From positions 2,232,001 through 2,296,000 of the forward strand of contig NZ_CP061170.1 of NCBI RefSeq assembly GCF_011751745.2: 64,000 bases of DNA. The letters are read 5' to 3'. The notes under the pieces are model-generated. The model was not told the origin of the DNA. It did no database searches and was given only the letters and a program-made list of their open reading frames with translations. Shown piece after piece: positions 45,683 through 53,566 of the stretch (position 1 is its first letter; every line of letters begins with the position of its first letter). Source of the stretch: Paramicrobacterium fandaimingii (GTDB taxonomy: Bacteria > Actinomycetota > Actinomycetes > Actinomycetales > Microbacteriaceae). A program made the position numbers and the translations under genes.

Positions 45683-46078
45683 TCAGAGTCCCAGGGCATC
45701 CAGTTCGGGCTGACCAGTCAAGATGCAGAATTCATTGCCCTCAGGGTCAGCAAGCACCACCCAGCCCGTCCCATCCGGGCGAATGAAGTCGGCAACGTGC
45801 GTCGCTCCGAGCGCACGCACTCGATCGACTTCCGCACGTCGCGTGACGTCTGTCGGCCGCAGGTCGAAGTGCAGCCGGTTCTTCACGCTCTTCTTCTCGG
45901 GCACCTCAATGAAGAGCACCCTCACGGCGCCGTCCGGGGAGATGATCAAACACTCCTCGTGGCCAGGCAGATTCGGGTCTTCGCTGTCTTCACTGTAACC
46001 GAGAACCTCGCTCCACCATCGCGACTGGGCGTAGGCGTCGTGGGAGTCAACTGATGTGTGCGAGATGCGAAGTGCCAT
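45683..46078 (-). CDS. VOC family (glyoxalase/bleomycin-resistance fold) protein
   Basis: 131 residues from the ATG at 46078. The beta-alpha-beta-beta-beta repeat pattern is visible: MALRISHTSVDSHDAYAQSRWWSEVLGY at the start, NRLHFDLRPTD in the middle, and WVVLADPEGNEFCIL at the end, the last being the usual VOC close with a metal-ligand glutamate. Many such proteins in actinobacteria are uncharacterised. Convergent with the molybdoenzyme gene. Confidence 0.85.
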   Translation of the reverse strand: MALRISHTSVDSHDAYAQSRWWSEVLGYSEDSEDPNLPGHEECLIISPDGAVRVLFIEVPEKKSVKNRLHFDLRPTDVTRRAEVDRVRALGATHVADFIRPDGTGWVVLADPEGNEFCILTGQPELDALGL

Positions 46079-46137
46079 AAGACGACACACTGCCATATGT
46101 GTTCCTCGAAGGCGAGGAGCACCGCATCGCGACCGGT

Positions 46138-46731
46138 TCAGCGACTGAAGAGCCGGGTGACGAGATCGGTGTTTTCGCGGAAGGTCGCGCGCAGCAGTTC
46201 CGCACTGGTCGGGTCCTCCGCAAAGGCCGGAAGCTGAAGCGCGAGGAGCGTGCTGACCAGCATTCCGTTGCCGAGAAAGGCGGTGGCGCGGTCAGAGGGC
46301 AGCCCCACCTCATCGCGCAGAATCGCGTAGATGCGCAGAAACCCGGAACGAGCGACTGCGCCGATCACGGGATCGTGGCCAAGCGTAAACAGGTGCAAGA
46401 GCGTCACGAGTGTGCCCCGGTCCTCAGCGAGACGCATGTACGCCTCCCCCAGCCGCGGTTCGATCTTCGCGTCCGCGACGTCATCAGCCCCCGCAACGAC
46501 CGAACGGAAGGCGTCGGCGACCCGCTCGACCGCGCGCTCGGCCGTCGCGACGAACAGGGCCTCCTTCGAGCCGAAAGTTCGCACGACGTATGCCTGGCTG
46601 ATTCCGGCGACCCGGGCGATGGCATCTGTTGTCGCGGCTGCATAGCCACGTTCGCCGAACACCGTCGCGGCGGCATCGAGGATTGATGCTCGCCGCTCTG
46701 CGGCGGGGAGGCGCGTGCGGATTTCACTCAT
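46138..46731 (-). CDS. TetR family regulator (divergent from flavin monooxygenase)
   Basis: 197 residues. The helix-turn-helix is ATTDAIARVAGISQAYVVRTFGSKEALF at about 33-60. Divergent from an FAD monooxygenase gene with a 68-base spacer that contains a large perfect inverted repeat. A -10-like GATAAC ends 8 bases from its ATG and lies in that repeat, so autorepression is expected. Confidence 0.9.
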   Translation of the reverse strand: MSEIRTRLPAAERRASILDAAATVFGERGYAAATTDAIARVAGISQAYVVRTFGSKEALFVATAERAVERVADAFRSVVAGADDVADAKIEPRLGEAYMRLAEDRGTLVTLLHLFTLGHDPVIGAVARSGFLRIYAILRDEVGLPSDRATAFLGNGMLVSTLLALQLPAFAEDPTSAELLRATFRENTDLVTRLFSR

Positions 46732-46739
46732 GTCTCGAG

Positions 46740-46781
46740 GTTATCAGTGAATAACGTGTTATGTTGTAATTCACTGATAAC
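46740..46781. promoter_or_regulatory. Nested TetR operator
   Basis: GTTATCAGTGAAT (46740-46752) and ATTCACTGATAAC (46769-46781) are perfect 13-bp arms, 16 bases apart. A second palindrome ATAAC-GT-GTTAT (46751-46762) overlaps the left arm. GATAAC at each outer end could be the -10 of the gene it faces. Confidence 0.75.
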
Positions 46782-46799
46782 TTATTTCGAGGAGGCGTC

Positions 46800-48011
46800 A
46801 TGAGCGGCAAGGTCATCATTCTGGGTGGGGGCATCGGCGGACTGTGCGCGAGCATCGCACTGCGGCAAGCCGGGGTCGACGCGGTTGTCTACGAGCAAGC
46901 GAAGCAGTTCGACGAGGTCGGCGCGGGCATCCAGGTCTGGGTCAAGGGAATGGAGGCGCTGCGACAGCTCGGCGTCGCTGACGCGGTGCGCAGTGCGGGC
47001 GCGGAGGTGCGCGCTCACCGCTTCTTCAACGCGGCAGGCACGCCCCTGTACTCCGCCGACCTGGCGGGCTTCGCACGCCAGCACGAGACACCGATGCCGG
47101 TGATGATCTCACGCGCGGCGCTCGTTGGCTCCCTTGCTGCCGGTGTCGATTCCGAGACCGTGCATCTCGGGCGTCGTATCGTCAGCGTCGAGCACGCGTC
47201 CGACAGCGTGACCGTGACGTTCGAAGACGGCACAAGCGACCAGGCCGATCTGCTGATCGCGGCAGATGGGATCAACTCGATGACGCGATGTCAGCTGTTT
47301 CCCGATGTTCGCATCCGCACTGCCTCGTATCGCTACGTTCGCTCCCTCGTGGCGCATCCTGCACCGGTCGGACAGAACGTGTTCGCGATGTTTCTCGGGC
47401 GCGGAAACCGAATCGCCGTTGGCGACTGCGGCGACGGCATGCTCTATTGGCTTGTCGGAATGAAGAACCCGACTGTACCGCTCGACGGCGATCCGGGGAG
47501 GCTGAAAGCCGACCTTCTGCGCCGTTTCGCCTCGTTCCCCGAGGGAATCGCCTCTGTCATCGACGCCACCCCGGCAGACACGCTCATCCACCACACGGTA
47601 CGTGACCTCGACCCGATCGCGAGGTGGGGCAAGGGACGTGTGATCCTGCTGGGCGACGCCGCGCACGCGACGACACCGAATCTCGGACGCGGGTCGGGGC
47701 AGGCAATGCTCGATGCCATCACGCTCGCCGACCTCCTGCGCACCGCAGACCTCACCGACGCCGGACAGCTGGGCCGTGTACTCGACACGTACAGTCGTGT
47801 GCGCAAACCCGAGGCTGAGCAGCTGCAGAGAACCTCGCGGAGCATCGGCAACATCACGTCGTGGAGCAGCCCTGTGATGGCAATGTCGCGTGACGTCATC
47901 ATGAAGACCATCGCCGGACGACGGCAGATCGCGGGAATCGAAAGGCAATTCGCCGAGACCGCTGCCATCCGGGCATTGAGCGGCGAGTCGCAACGACCAG
48001 CCCACAATTAA
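46800..48011 (+). CDS. FAD-dependent monooxygenase (3-hydroxybenzoate 6-hydroxylase-like)
   Basis: 403 residues. The FAD motif is VIILGGGIGGLCASIALRQAG at 5-25; DLLIAADGINSMTR and LLGDAAHATTPNLGRGSGQAMLDA are the other two class A flavin motifs. The early block FDEVGAGIQVWVKGMEALRQLG fits salicylate/3-hydroxybenzoate-type hydroxylases. The natural substrate is unknown. GAGGAGG precedes the ATG. Likely induced by a ligand of the divergent TetR regulator. Confidence 0.88.
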   Translation: MSGKVIILGGGIGGLCASIALRQAGVDAVVYEQAKQFDEVGAGIQVWVKGMEALRQLGVADAVRSAGAEVRAHRFFNAAGTPLYSADLAGFARQHETPMPVMISRAALVGSLAAGVDSETVHLGRRIVSVEHASDSVTVTFEDGTSDQADLLIAADGINSMTRCQLFPDVRIRTASYRYVRSLVAHPAPVGQNVFAMFLGRGNRIAVGDCGDGMLYWLVGMKNPTVPLDGDPGRLKADLLRRFASFPEGIASVIDATPADTLIHHTVRDLDPIARWGKGRVILLGDAAHATTPNLGRGSGQAMLDAITLADLLRTADLTDAGQLGRVLDTYSRVRKPEAEQLQRTSRSIGNITSWSSPVMAMSRDVIMKTIAGRRQIAGIERQFAETAAIRALSGESQRPAHN

Positions 48012-48018
48012 GTGAACG

Positions 48019-48055
48019 ATGTCTCGCGACATATATGAAGTATGTCGCGAGACAT
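48019..48055. terminator. Perfect 15-bp inverted repeat between monooxygenase and tRNA
   Basis: ATGTCTCGCGACATA (48019-48033) and TATGTCGCGAGACAT (48041-48055), fully complementary, 7-base loop. It lies 7 bases after the monooxygenase stop and 8 bases after the tRNA end on the other strand. It could terminate both, but there is no U-tract; a protein-binding site is also possible. Confidence 0.55.
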
Positions 48056-48062
48056 CACAGTG

Positions 48063-48135
48063 TGGACCCAGGGGGATTCGAACCCCCGACCTCCTCATTG
48101 CGAACGAGGCGCGCTACCAACTGCGCCATGGGCCC
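48063..48135 (-). tRNA. tRNA-Ala (anticodon CGC)
   Basis: 73 bases. Acceptor stem GGGCCCA/TGGGTCC with the G3-U70 pair that identifies alanine tRNA, D arm GCGCAGTTGGTAGCGC, anticodon loop TTCGCAA, and T arm GGGGGTTCGAATCCCCC. Discriminator is A; CCA is not encoded. It reads the GCG alanine codon. Confidence 0.95.
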
Positions 48136-48223
48136 GTGGACGTCTTCGAGATTATCACGTCAACGCAGGTCAATCGTGCACGGTTCCCGTGCATGCGGGC
48201 TCGAGCATCGTGCGCGTGGAGTT

Positions 48224-51200
48224 TCAACGCCGCGAAAGCCGGCGTCGTCGCGACCCCGCGAGCAGTGCACCCCCGATCAGCAGAAGCACAGCCCCGATCA
48301 TCGTCCACCTAATCGGGCTCACCGATGGCCCCGTGTACGGCAGCGCACCCGCAGCATCGTTCACCGACCCTCCGTTGCCTTCTCCAGATTGGTCGGATGC
48401 CGCAGGAGCCTGCGGTGTGGGAGTCTCTGAGCCTCCCGGCCCGTCGTCACTCGCCCCCGGATCGCCGGGATCATCGTCGGAGCCATCCCCCGGCCCGCCG
48501 GTGTTCGACTCGGAAACGACAAGTGTGAAGCTCTGATCCGTCGCGCCACCCTCTGCCTCCGCGGTCACGACGAATGTGTAGGTTCCCGCTGAACCCTCCG
48601 GTGGGGTTCCGACGAGCGTGGCTGCAGACGACGCAGCGGCCACACGCATCGACGTCGCGCCTGGTTGGGTGATCGACAGCCAGGATGGCGCTCCGTCGAG
48701 GCCAAATGCAATCGGGCCGTCACCGGTCGCGGTGAGGGTGAATGTGCCATCCTCACCCACAGTGAATTCTGCATGATCTGTGCTCGTGATAACTGTTGGC
48801 ACTGCCTCTGGCGGCGCTTCACCGACGAAGCGAATTGTTGCGGTTGCTGTCACTGTTCCGTCGCTGACCCTGTAGGTGAACACATCGTCGACGCTGCCGT
48901 CAGCAGGCGGCGCATACACGAAGGAACCGTCTGCGTTGATTGTGAGCTGACCGAGGTTCTGCGTTACCGCAGCCGATACGGTCAACTCATCGCCATCCAC
49001 GTCAGAATCGTTGCCCAACACCCCGGCATCGGCGCTTACATCGAGAGACGTACCCGCTTCTGCAGCGTATGCATCATCGGAAGGCATCGGCGCATCGTTC
49101 ACTGCCGTGACGGTCAACGTTACGGTCGCGGGCTCCGAAACTCCCTCCGCAGTCAGCGCTTGGTACGTGAATGTGTCGGTACCAAACCAGTTCGCCTCAG
49201 GCATGAACACGAAGGCACCGGTTGCCTCCAGCACCAACGATCCATTTTCCGGACCATCGACAAGCACAACGGTCGCACCGGCCGAGTCGTTCATGGCGAC
49301 CCCCGAGCCGGCATCGACGCTCAGAGAAGCATCCTCTGCCCCGCTGTATTCGTCGTCGCCTGCGGTTGGCGCCTCGCCTCCCGCAGCCGTGACGACAATG
49401 GTGACAGTGGCCGGTTCTGAACGCGCCCCCGACGCGTCCTCCAGAACGTATTCGAACGATACCGTCCCGACGAACCCGGCCTCTGGCGTGTACGAGAGAC
49501 TGCCGTCGGTGCTCAAAGTGACCGCTCCCGATGACGGGTCGCTTATCTTCACGGCCGTCGGTGCATCAGTACCGCTCTCGTTCCATGCATCATTTGCCCG
49601 AAGTCCGGACTCAGCGTCCACCGTCAATGCCGTGTCTGCCGCTGTCGAATACGCGTCATCATGTGCCGTCAACTCGGCTGCTGCGGGATGCACCTCGATG
49701 GTCACCGTAGCGGGCCCCGTCACGCCGCTGCTGGAGGCGACCTTGTATGTAAAGGTTTCTGTGCCGGCCCATCCTGCGTCAGGCGTGTACTCGAATGAGC
49801 CGTCGGCGTTGAGCGTGACGGTGCCGTGCGAGGGAAGAGTGTCGACAACGGCGGTCAGATCAGTTCCCGCGTCGTTGTCAAGGACTCCAGGGGCGCCAAC
49901 AGTCAGAACAACGTCTTGTTGCGCATCGAATGCGTCATCGACGGACTCGGCAGGCGGATTTTCCGTTCCGGTGTCGGCGAGCACAACGATCTCTGCCGTC
50001 CCGGTGCTGGACGCCGTGCCATCAGAGGCTGTGTACGAGAACGTATCAGTTCCCGAGAAGCCACCTTCTGGCGTGTACACGATCGCTCCGTCTGCGGCGA
50101 TCGTGATCGTCCCGTGTGCTGCCTCGTCCACGAGGGTGGCCGTCAGCGCATCGCCGTCGATATCGGTGTCATTGCGCAGAACGCCCTGGTCGGCGTCGAG
50201 CGTCAGAGTCTTCCCCTGATACACGCCAAATCGATCGGCGTTTGCAATCGGCGCGTCATTCACCGCCGTGACAGTAATGGATGCCGTCACGTCGACGCTG
50301 CTCGTGCCGTCACTCACGGTGTAGCCGACGGTGACCGTCCCGGTTGAGTTCTTGGCTGGATCATACGTGAACGTGCCGTCGTCGTTGACATCGATCGATC
50401 CCGCGCCCGGCTCAGAAGTCAGAGCAATCTCAAGACCGCTGCCGTCGAACCCGCTCGCTGAGCTGAGAAGCCCGTCGGCCGGGTCGTCGATGACGAGTGG
50501 CACGTCTTCATCTGTCGTGTAGGTGAGATGCTCCGCTGCGGGCACCTGGGTTGAACGGACAGTCAGTGTTGCCTTGACCGGAGCGGTGTCTGCTCCGTCG
50601 ATATAGGTATATCTGAACGAGTCAGTTCCGACATATCCTTCGCTAGGCGCGTAGCTAAACGACCCGTCCTGCTTCGCGATCAGCTCACCGTGCTCAGGCT
50701 GCTCGGTGACCTTCAGTTCGAAGCCCGTCGTCTCGCTGTCGTTGGATCGAAGCCCGTCGTTTGCACCAACTGTCAGAGTGGTGTCTTGATCGAGCACGTA
50801 CGACTCCCCCGCAGCATCCACATCACGAACGTCAATTGTGACGGTCGCAGTGTTCGAGAATCCTCCCGCATATATTTTGTATGTGAACGTGTATGTAGCC
50901 GGGTTGATCGGGAGTTGGATCGAGAACGTTCCGTCGTCGTTCACATCGACACCGAGTTCGTTGTCTTCCACGACGACCGTCGGGTCGTCTGGCACGCCCG
51001 TGTCGTTGGCATAGATCCCCTCATCGACGGAGTTGATGGTGAGCAGGGTGCCGGTCGCCGCGATGTAGTTGTCGTCATACACGACGGCCTGTCCGACGAC
51101 GTGGAAGGTCACAGTCGAGGCGGAGGAAATATTGCCCAGCCCATAAAGGAACGTATCGTCGCCCACGAAGCCTTCCGGCGGCGTATACGTGAACGTACCC

Positions 51201-53491
51201 AGCTCCGGATCAATATTAGTTATCGTTCCCGAAACGGCCCCCAAGGGGAGGAAGGCAAGACCGGATGTGTCGACGTCATAACCGGGCCCGACACCGGCAT
51301 CATTTGCAAAGATTCCGTAGGTGGGCGCGATCGTCAGGCTTGACCCTTCAGTCAGCTTGTAGTTGTCTGCGGTCAACACCGGCTCGCCCAAGTACCGTGT
51401 CTCGATGATCACGGCGAGTTCTGCCGTTTTCCCGCCCGGGTCAGTTCCGGTGACACTGACCGTGCTCTGTGTTAGTTCGATGCCAGCGTTCAACGTCACA
51501 AACAGATTGCCAAGGTCGATCTTCGTCTCAGCGACAGCACCGGAGTCCGTCTCAATCTCGGCACTGTAGGTCAGCGTGTCTGGAGTTTCGGCGTCATCAA
51601 AGTAGTGATCGAGCTTCACAGACACTGTGTCTCCGGCTTCGCCGCGAAGGTACACGGGTGACGCAGCGATCGGAGCAGTGTTCGGCGGTGTCGTGCCGTC
51701 GCGCTCATACGCTCCGATGTCGCATCCGGATGCCGGTCGCACAACGCCACGCTGATCGGTATCGCTGGCTCCGCATGCGGCTTGCCCAACGAGTTGCGAG
51801 CTGTTCGTCGGCACGTAAACCCGCGTCGTCCCGTCTCCAGGCAGATTGTAGCTCGGGTCAGCATCTGTCGCGTCAGCCTCAAGATCGTCCTCGGCATACA
51901 CGACATCGCCGTCTGCTCGGTCAACACACGCGCCGTCCGTCGCCTGAGCCGACAGTGCGTTGTGCCCATCCGACACCACGGAGCTCTCGCACTGCCAGGG
52001 AGCCACAGCTGTATCGGTATTCAGAATTACCGAGTTTCGTGCGACGACGCTGTTTGAAAGCGTGACCGCCGCCGTCTGCCCCTGTCCTTTCTGCGACCAG
52101 ATGTCCGGCGAGCGCTTGTCGTCGCCGTCTCTGATGTTCGTCGTGTTCTCGACAAGGGTCGACGTTGAGATCTGCACTCCGCCAACTGTGTTGACCGTTG
52201 TCGACCAGGCATTGCCACCGTCGCCTGTTGACGCGCTGTTCTCCGCAATCGTGCTGCTGGTCATGGTCAGCGCGGCACCGAACGTTCGAATAGCCGACGT
52301 TGCCTTTCCGCCGATCCCGTGAGTTCCCTGCGGACCCGTTTCGCCATTGTCCGACGTCCAGACGCCTTCATTACCGGTTCCTGTCTGCGGGGGGAGCCAT
52401 GACGCGCAATCCAAGCTCATGCCTACGCCGCCTTCGCCTCCGTCACCGCCAACGTTCCCATTGCCACCGGACGCTGAGTTTGATGAGAGCTCAGTATTGG
52501 TTATCGAGATGCTTCCACCGCGCGCGTATACCGCTGCAGCGGCTTCGCCGCCGACGCCGCCTCCGCCTCCCTGGCCGCCGTCGTCTCCGTCTGTGGGCTC
52601 CGGGTCTGGGCCCCCGAACGAGCACACGCCTTGCTCGCCCGGGGCACCAGGCCAGCCGATTCCACCCACCCCACCGTCGCCTCCGACGGTGAGATTTTCG
52701 GAGATGACGCTCCGTGTGATGACCATGGCCGACCTGTCAGAGTAGATGGCGGAGCCTGCAGCTTCGCCTCCGGTTCCACCCGTTCCACCGATGATCGATG
52801 GTCCACCCTCACCGCCAATCACTCGATTGTTCGTGATGACGACGCGGTTCAGAGTGACCCCCGCACCAGCCACCGCACGAATAGCACCACCGTGAGCAGC
52901 ACCGCCTTTCTTGCCCGAATATGCGTCCGGCACCCCCGTGTTGCACGAATAGGGTCGGTCGCCGATATAGCATGCAGCGGTTCTACCTGATTTACCGGTG
53001 GCACCTGTGACGGAGCCGTGCTGCAACACCACATTGCTGATGTCGACGTCAGCTCCCGAGATGTCGAGGAGTCGGAATTCGTCTCGACCGTCGATGACGT
53101 TGCCGTTGCCGCGAATCGCGACTGGCGACGTGATCGTTGGCGTCGCCGAGAAGAGCGGAGCGTCAACCGTGAGGACGATAACGTCCTGCTCATTGTTCGG
53201 ATCGCCTGAAGCACATCCGCCGACCGAGGTGTTCGTGTTGGCTGCGCGAATCGCGTCAGGCAGGTGGCAGCCGTTGGGGTTGTGATTCCAGGTCCCCTGC
53301 ACTTCGTACTGCGTGCTGTCAACGATAATAATGTTTCCCGCTGGCGCGGCACTCGCTTTCTGGGGCGGGCTGGTCACCATAAGCAAGGCCCCCGCGAGAG
53401 CTGCAACGGCAACGACGGCACCGTAGCGCACAGCGAGTCGGGCACGCCGATCCGCCACAACCTTCGAACGAGAAGAAGCCCGCAGAACCAT
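48224..53491 (-). CDS. LPXTG-anchored giant surface protein: beta-helix plus cadherin-like repeats
   Basis: 1755 residues. A signal peptide (about 1-49, ending KASAAPA) is followed by a glycine-rich right-handed beta-helix-like region to about 600, closing with GCDIGAYERDG. One further beta domain and nine tandem cadherin-like (tandem-95 / VCBS-type) repeats follow, each with the pattern DDxY...LxV...GxxxND. A last Ig-like domain, a Gly/Asp/Pro linker, the sortase motif LPYTG at about 1717, a membrane helix and RRRRLSRR complete it. It is probably covalently attached to the wall and binds cells or surfaces. It follows the LAL regulator gene by 75 bases. No sortase gene is in the window. Confidence 0.9.
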   Translation of the reverse strand: MVLRASSRSKVVADRRARLAVRYGAVVAVAALAGALLMVTSPPQKASAAPAGNIIIVDSTQYEVQGTWNHNPNGCHLPDAIRAANTNTSVGGCASGDPNNEQDVIVLTVDAPLFSATPTITSPVAIRGNGNVIDGRDEFRLLDISGADVDISNVVLQHGSVTGATGKSGRTAACYIGDRPYSCNTGVPDAYSGKKGGAAHGGAIRAVAGAGVTLNRVVITNNRVIGGEGGPSIIGGTGGTGGEAAGSAIYSDRSAMVITRSVISENLTVGGDGGVGGIGWPGAPGEQGVCSFGGPDPEPTDGDDGGQGGGGGVGGEAAAAVYARGGSISITNTELSSNSASGGNGNVGGDGGEGGVGMSLDCASWLPPQTGTGNEGVWTSDNGETGPQGTHGIGGKATSAIRTFGAALTMTSSTIAENSASTGDGGNAWSTTVNTVGGVQISTSTLVENTTNIRDGDDKRSPDIWSQKGQGQTAAVTLSNSVVARNSVILNTDTAVAPWQCESSVVSDGHNALSAQATDGACVDRADGDVVYAEDDLEADATDADPSYNLPGDGTTRVYVPTNSSQLVGQAACGASDTDQRGVVRPASGCDIGAYERDGTTPPNTAPIAASPVYLRGEAGDTVSVKLDHYFDDAETPDTLTYSAEIETDSGAVAETKIDLGNLFVTLNAGIELTQSTVSVTGTDPGGKTAELAVIIETRYLGEPVLTADNYKLTEGSSLTIAPTYGIFANDAGVGPGYDVDTSGLAFLPLGAVSGTITNIDPELGTFTYTPPEGFVGDDTFLYGLGNISSASTVTFHVVGQAVVYDDNYIAATGTLLTINSVDEGIYANDTGVPDDPTVVVEDNELGVDVNDDGTFSIQLPINPATYTFTYKIYAGGFSNTATVTIDVRDVDAAGESYVLDQDTTLTVGANDGLRSNDSETTGFELKVTEQPEHGELIAKQDGSFSYAPSEGYVGTDSFRYTYIDGADTAPVKATLTVRSTQVPAAEHLTYTTDEDVPLVIDDPADGLLSSASGFDGSGLEIALTSEPGAGSIDVNDDGTFTYDPAKNSTGTVTVGYTVSDGTSSVDVTASITVTAVNDAPIANADRFGVYQGKTLTLDADQGVLRNDTDIDGDALTATLVDEAAHGTITIAADGAIVYTPEGGFSGTDTFSYTASDGTASSTGTAEIVVLADTGTENPPAESVDDAFDAQQDVVLTVGAPGVLDNDAGTDLTAVVDTLPSHGTVTLNADGSFEYTPDAGWAGTETFTYKVASSSGVTGPATVTIEVHPAAAELTAHDDAYSTAADTALTVDAESGLRANDAWNESGTDAPTAVKISDPSSGAVTLSTDGSLSYTPEAGFVGTVSFEYVLEDASGARSEPATVTIVVTAAGGEAPTAGDDEYSGAEDASLSVDAGSGVAMNDSAGATVVLVDGPENGSLVLEATGAFVFMPEANWFGTDTFTYQALTAEGVSEPATVTLTVTAVNDAPMPSDDAYAAEAGTSLDVSADAGVLGNDSDVDGDELTVSAAVTQNLGQLTINADGSFVYAPPADGSVDDVFTYRVSDGTVTATATIRFVGEAPPEAVPTVITSTDHAEFTVGEDGTFTLTATGDGPIAFGLDGAPSWLSITQPGATSMRVAAASSAATLVGTPPEGSAGTYTFVVTAEAEGGATDQSFTLVVSESNTGGPGDGSDDDPGDPGASDDGPGGSETPTPQAPAASDQSGEGNGGSVNDAAGALPYTGPSVSPIRWTMIGAVLLLIGGALLAGSRRRRLSRR

Positions 53492-53530
53492 TGGCCTACC
53501 TTTCCAGTGCCCACACAGACTCTGAAAAGG

Positions 53531-53562
53531 CTACTGACAGCAGCGACAGCCACCCTCAGTAG
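53531..53562 (-). promoter_or_regulatory. Inverted repeat upstream of the surface protein gene
   Basis: CTACTGA (53531-53537) and TCAGTAG (53556-53562), extended by ACTGAC/GTCAGT. It lies 40-70 bases upstream of the ATG at 53491, in the 75-base spacer after the LAL gene. Possible operator for that regulator, or its terminator. Confidence 0.4.
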
Positions 53563-53566
53563 TCAG

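Noticed and set aside
48019..48135. A possible phage or element attachment site at the tRNA-Ala gene
   Set aside because: No integrase, no repeated tRNA end and no foreign genes on either side.
48224..53491. Repeated segments that might be a CRISPR or tandem array
   Set aside because: The similarity is between roughly 90-residue protein domains with diverged DNA, not short identical repeats with spacers.
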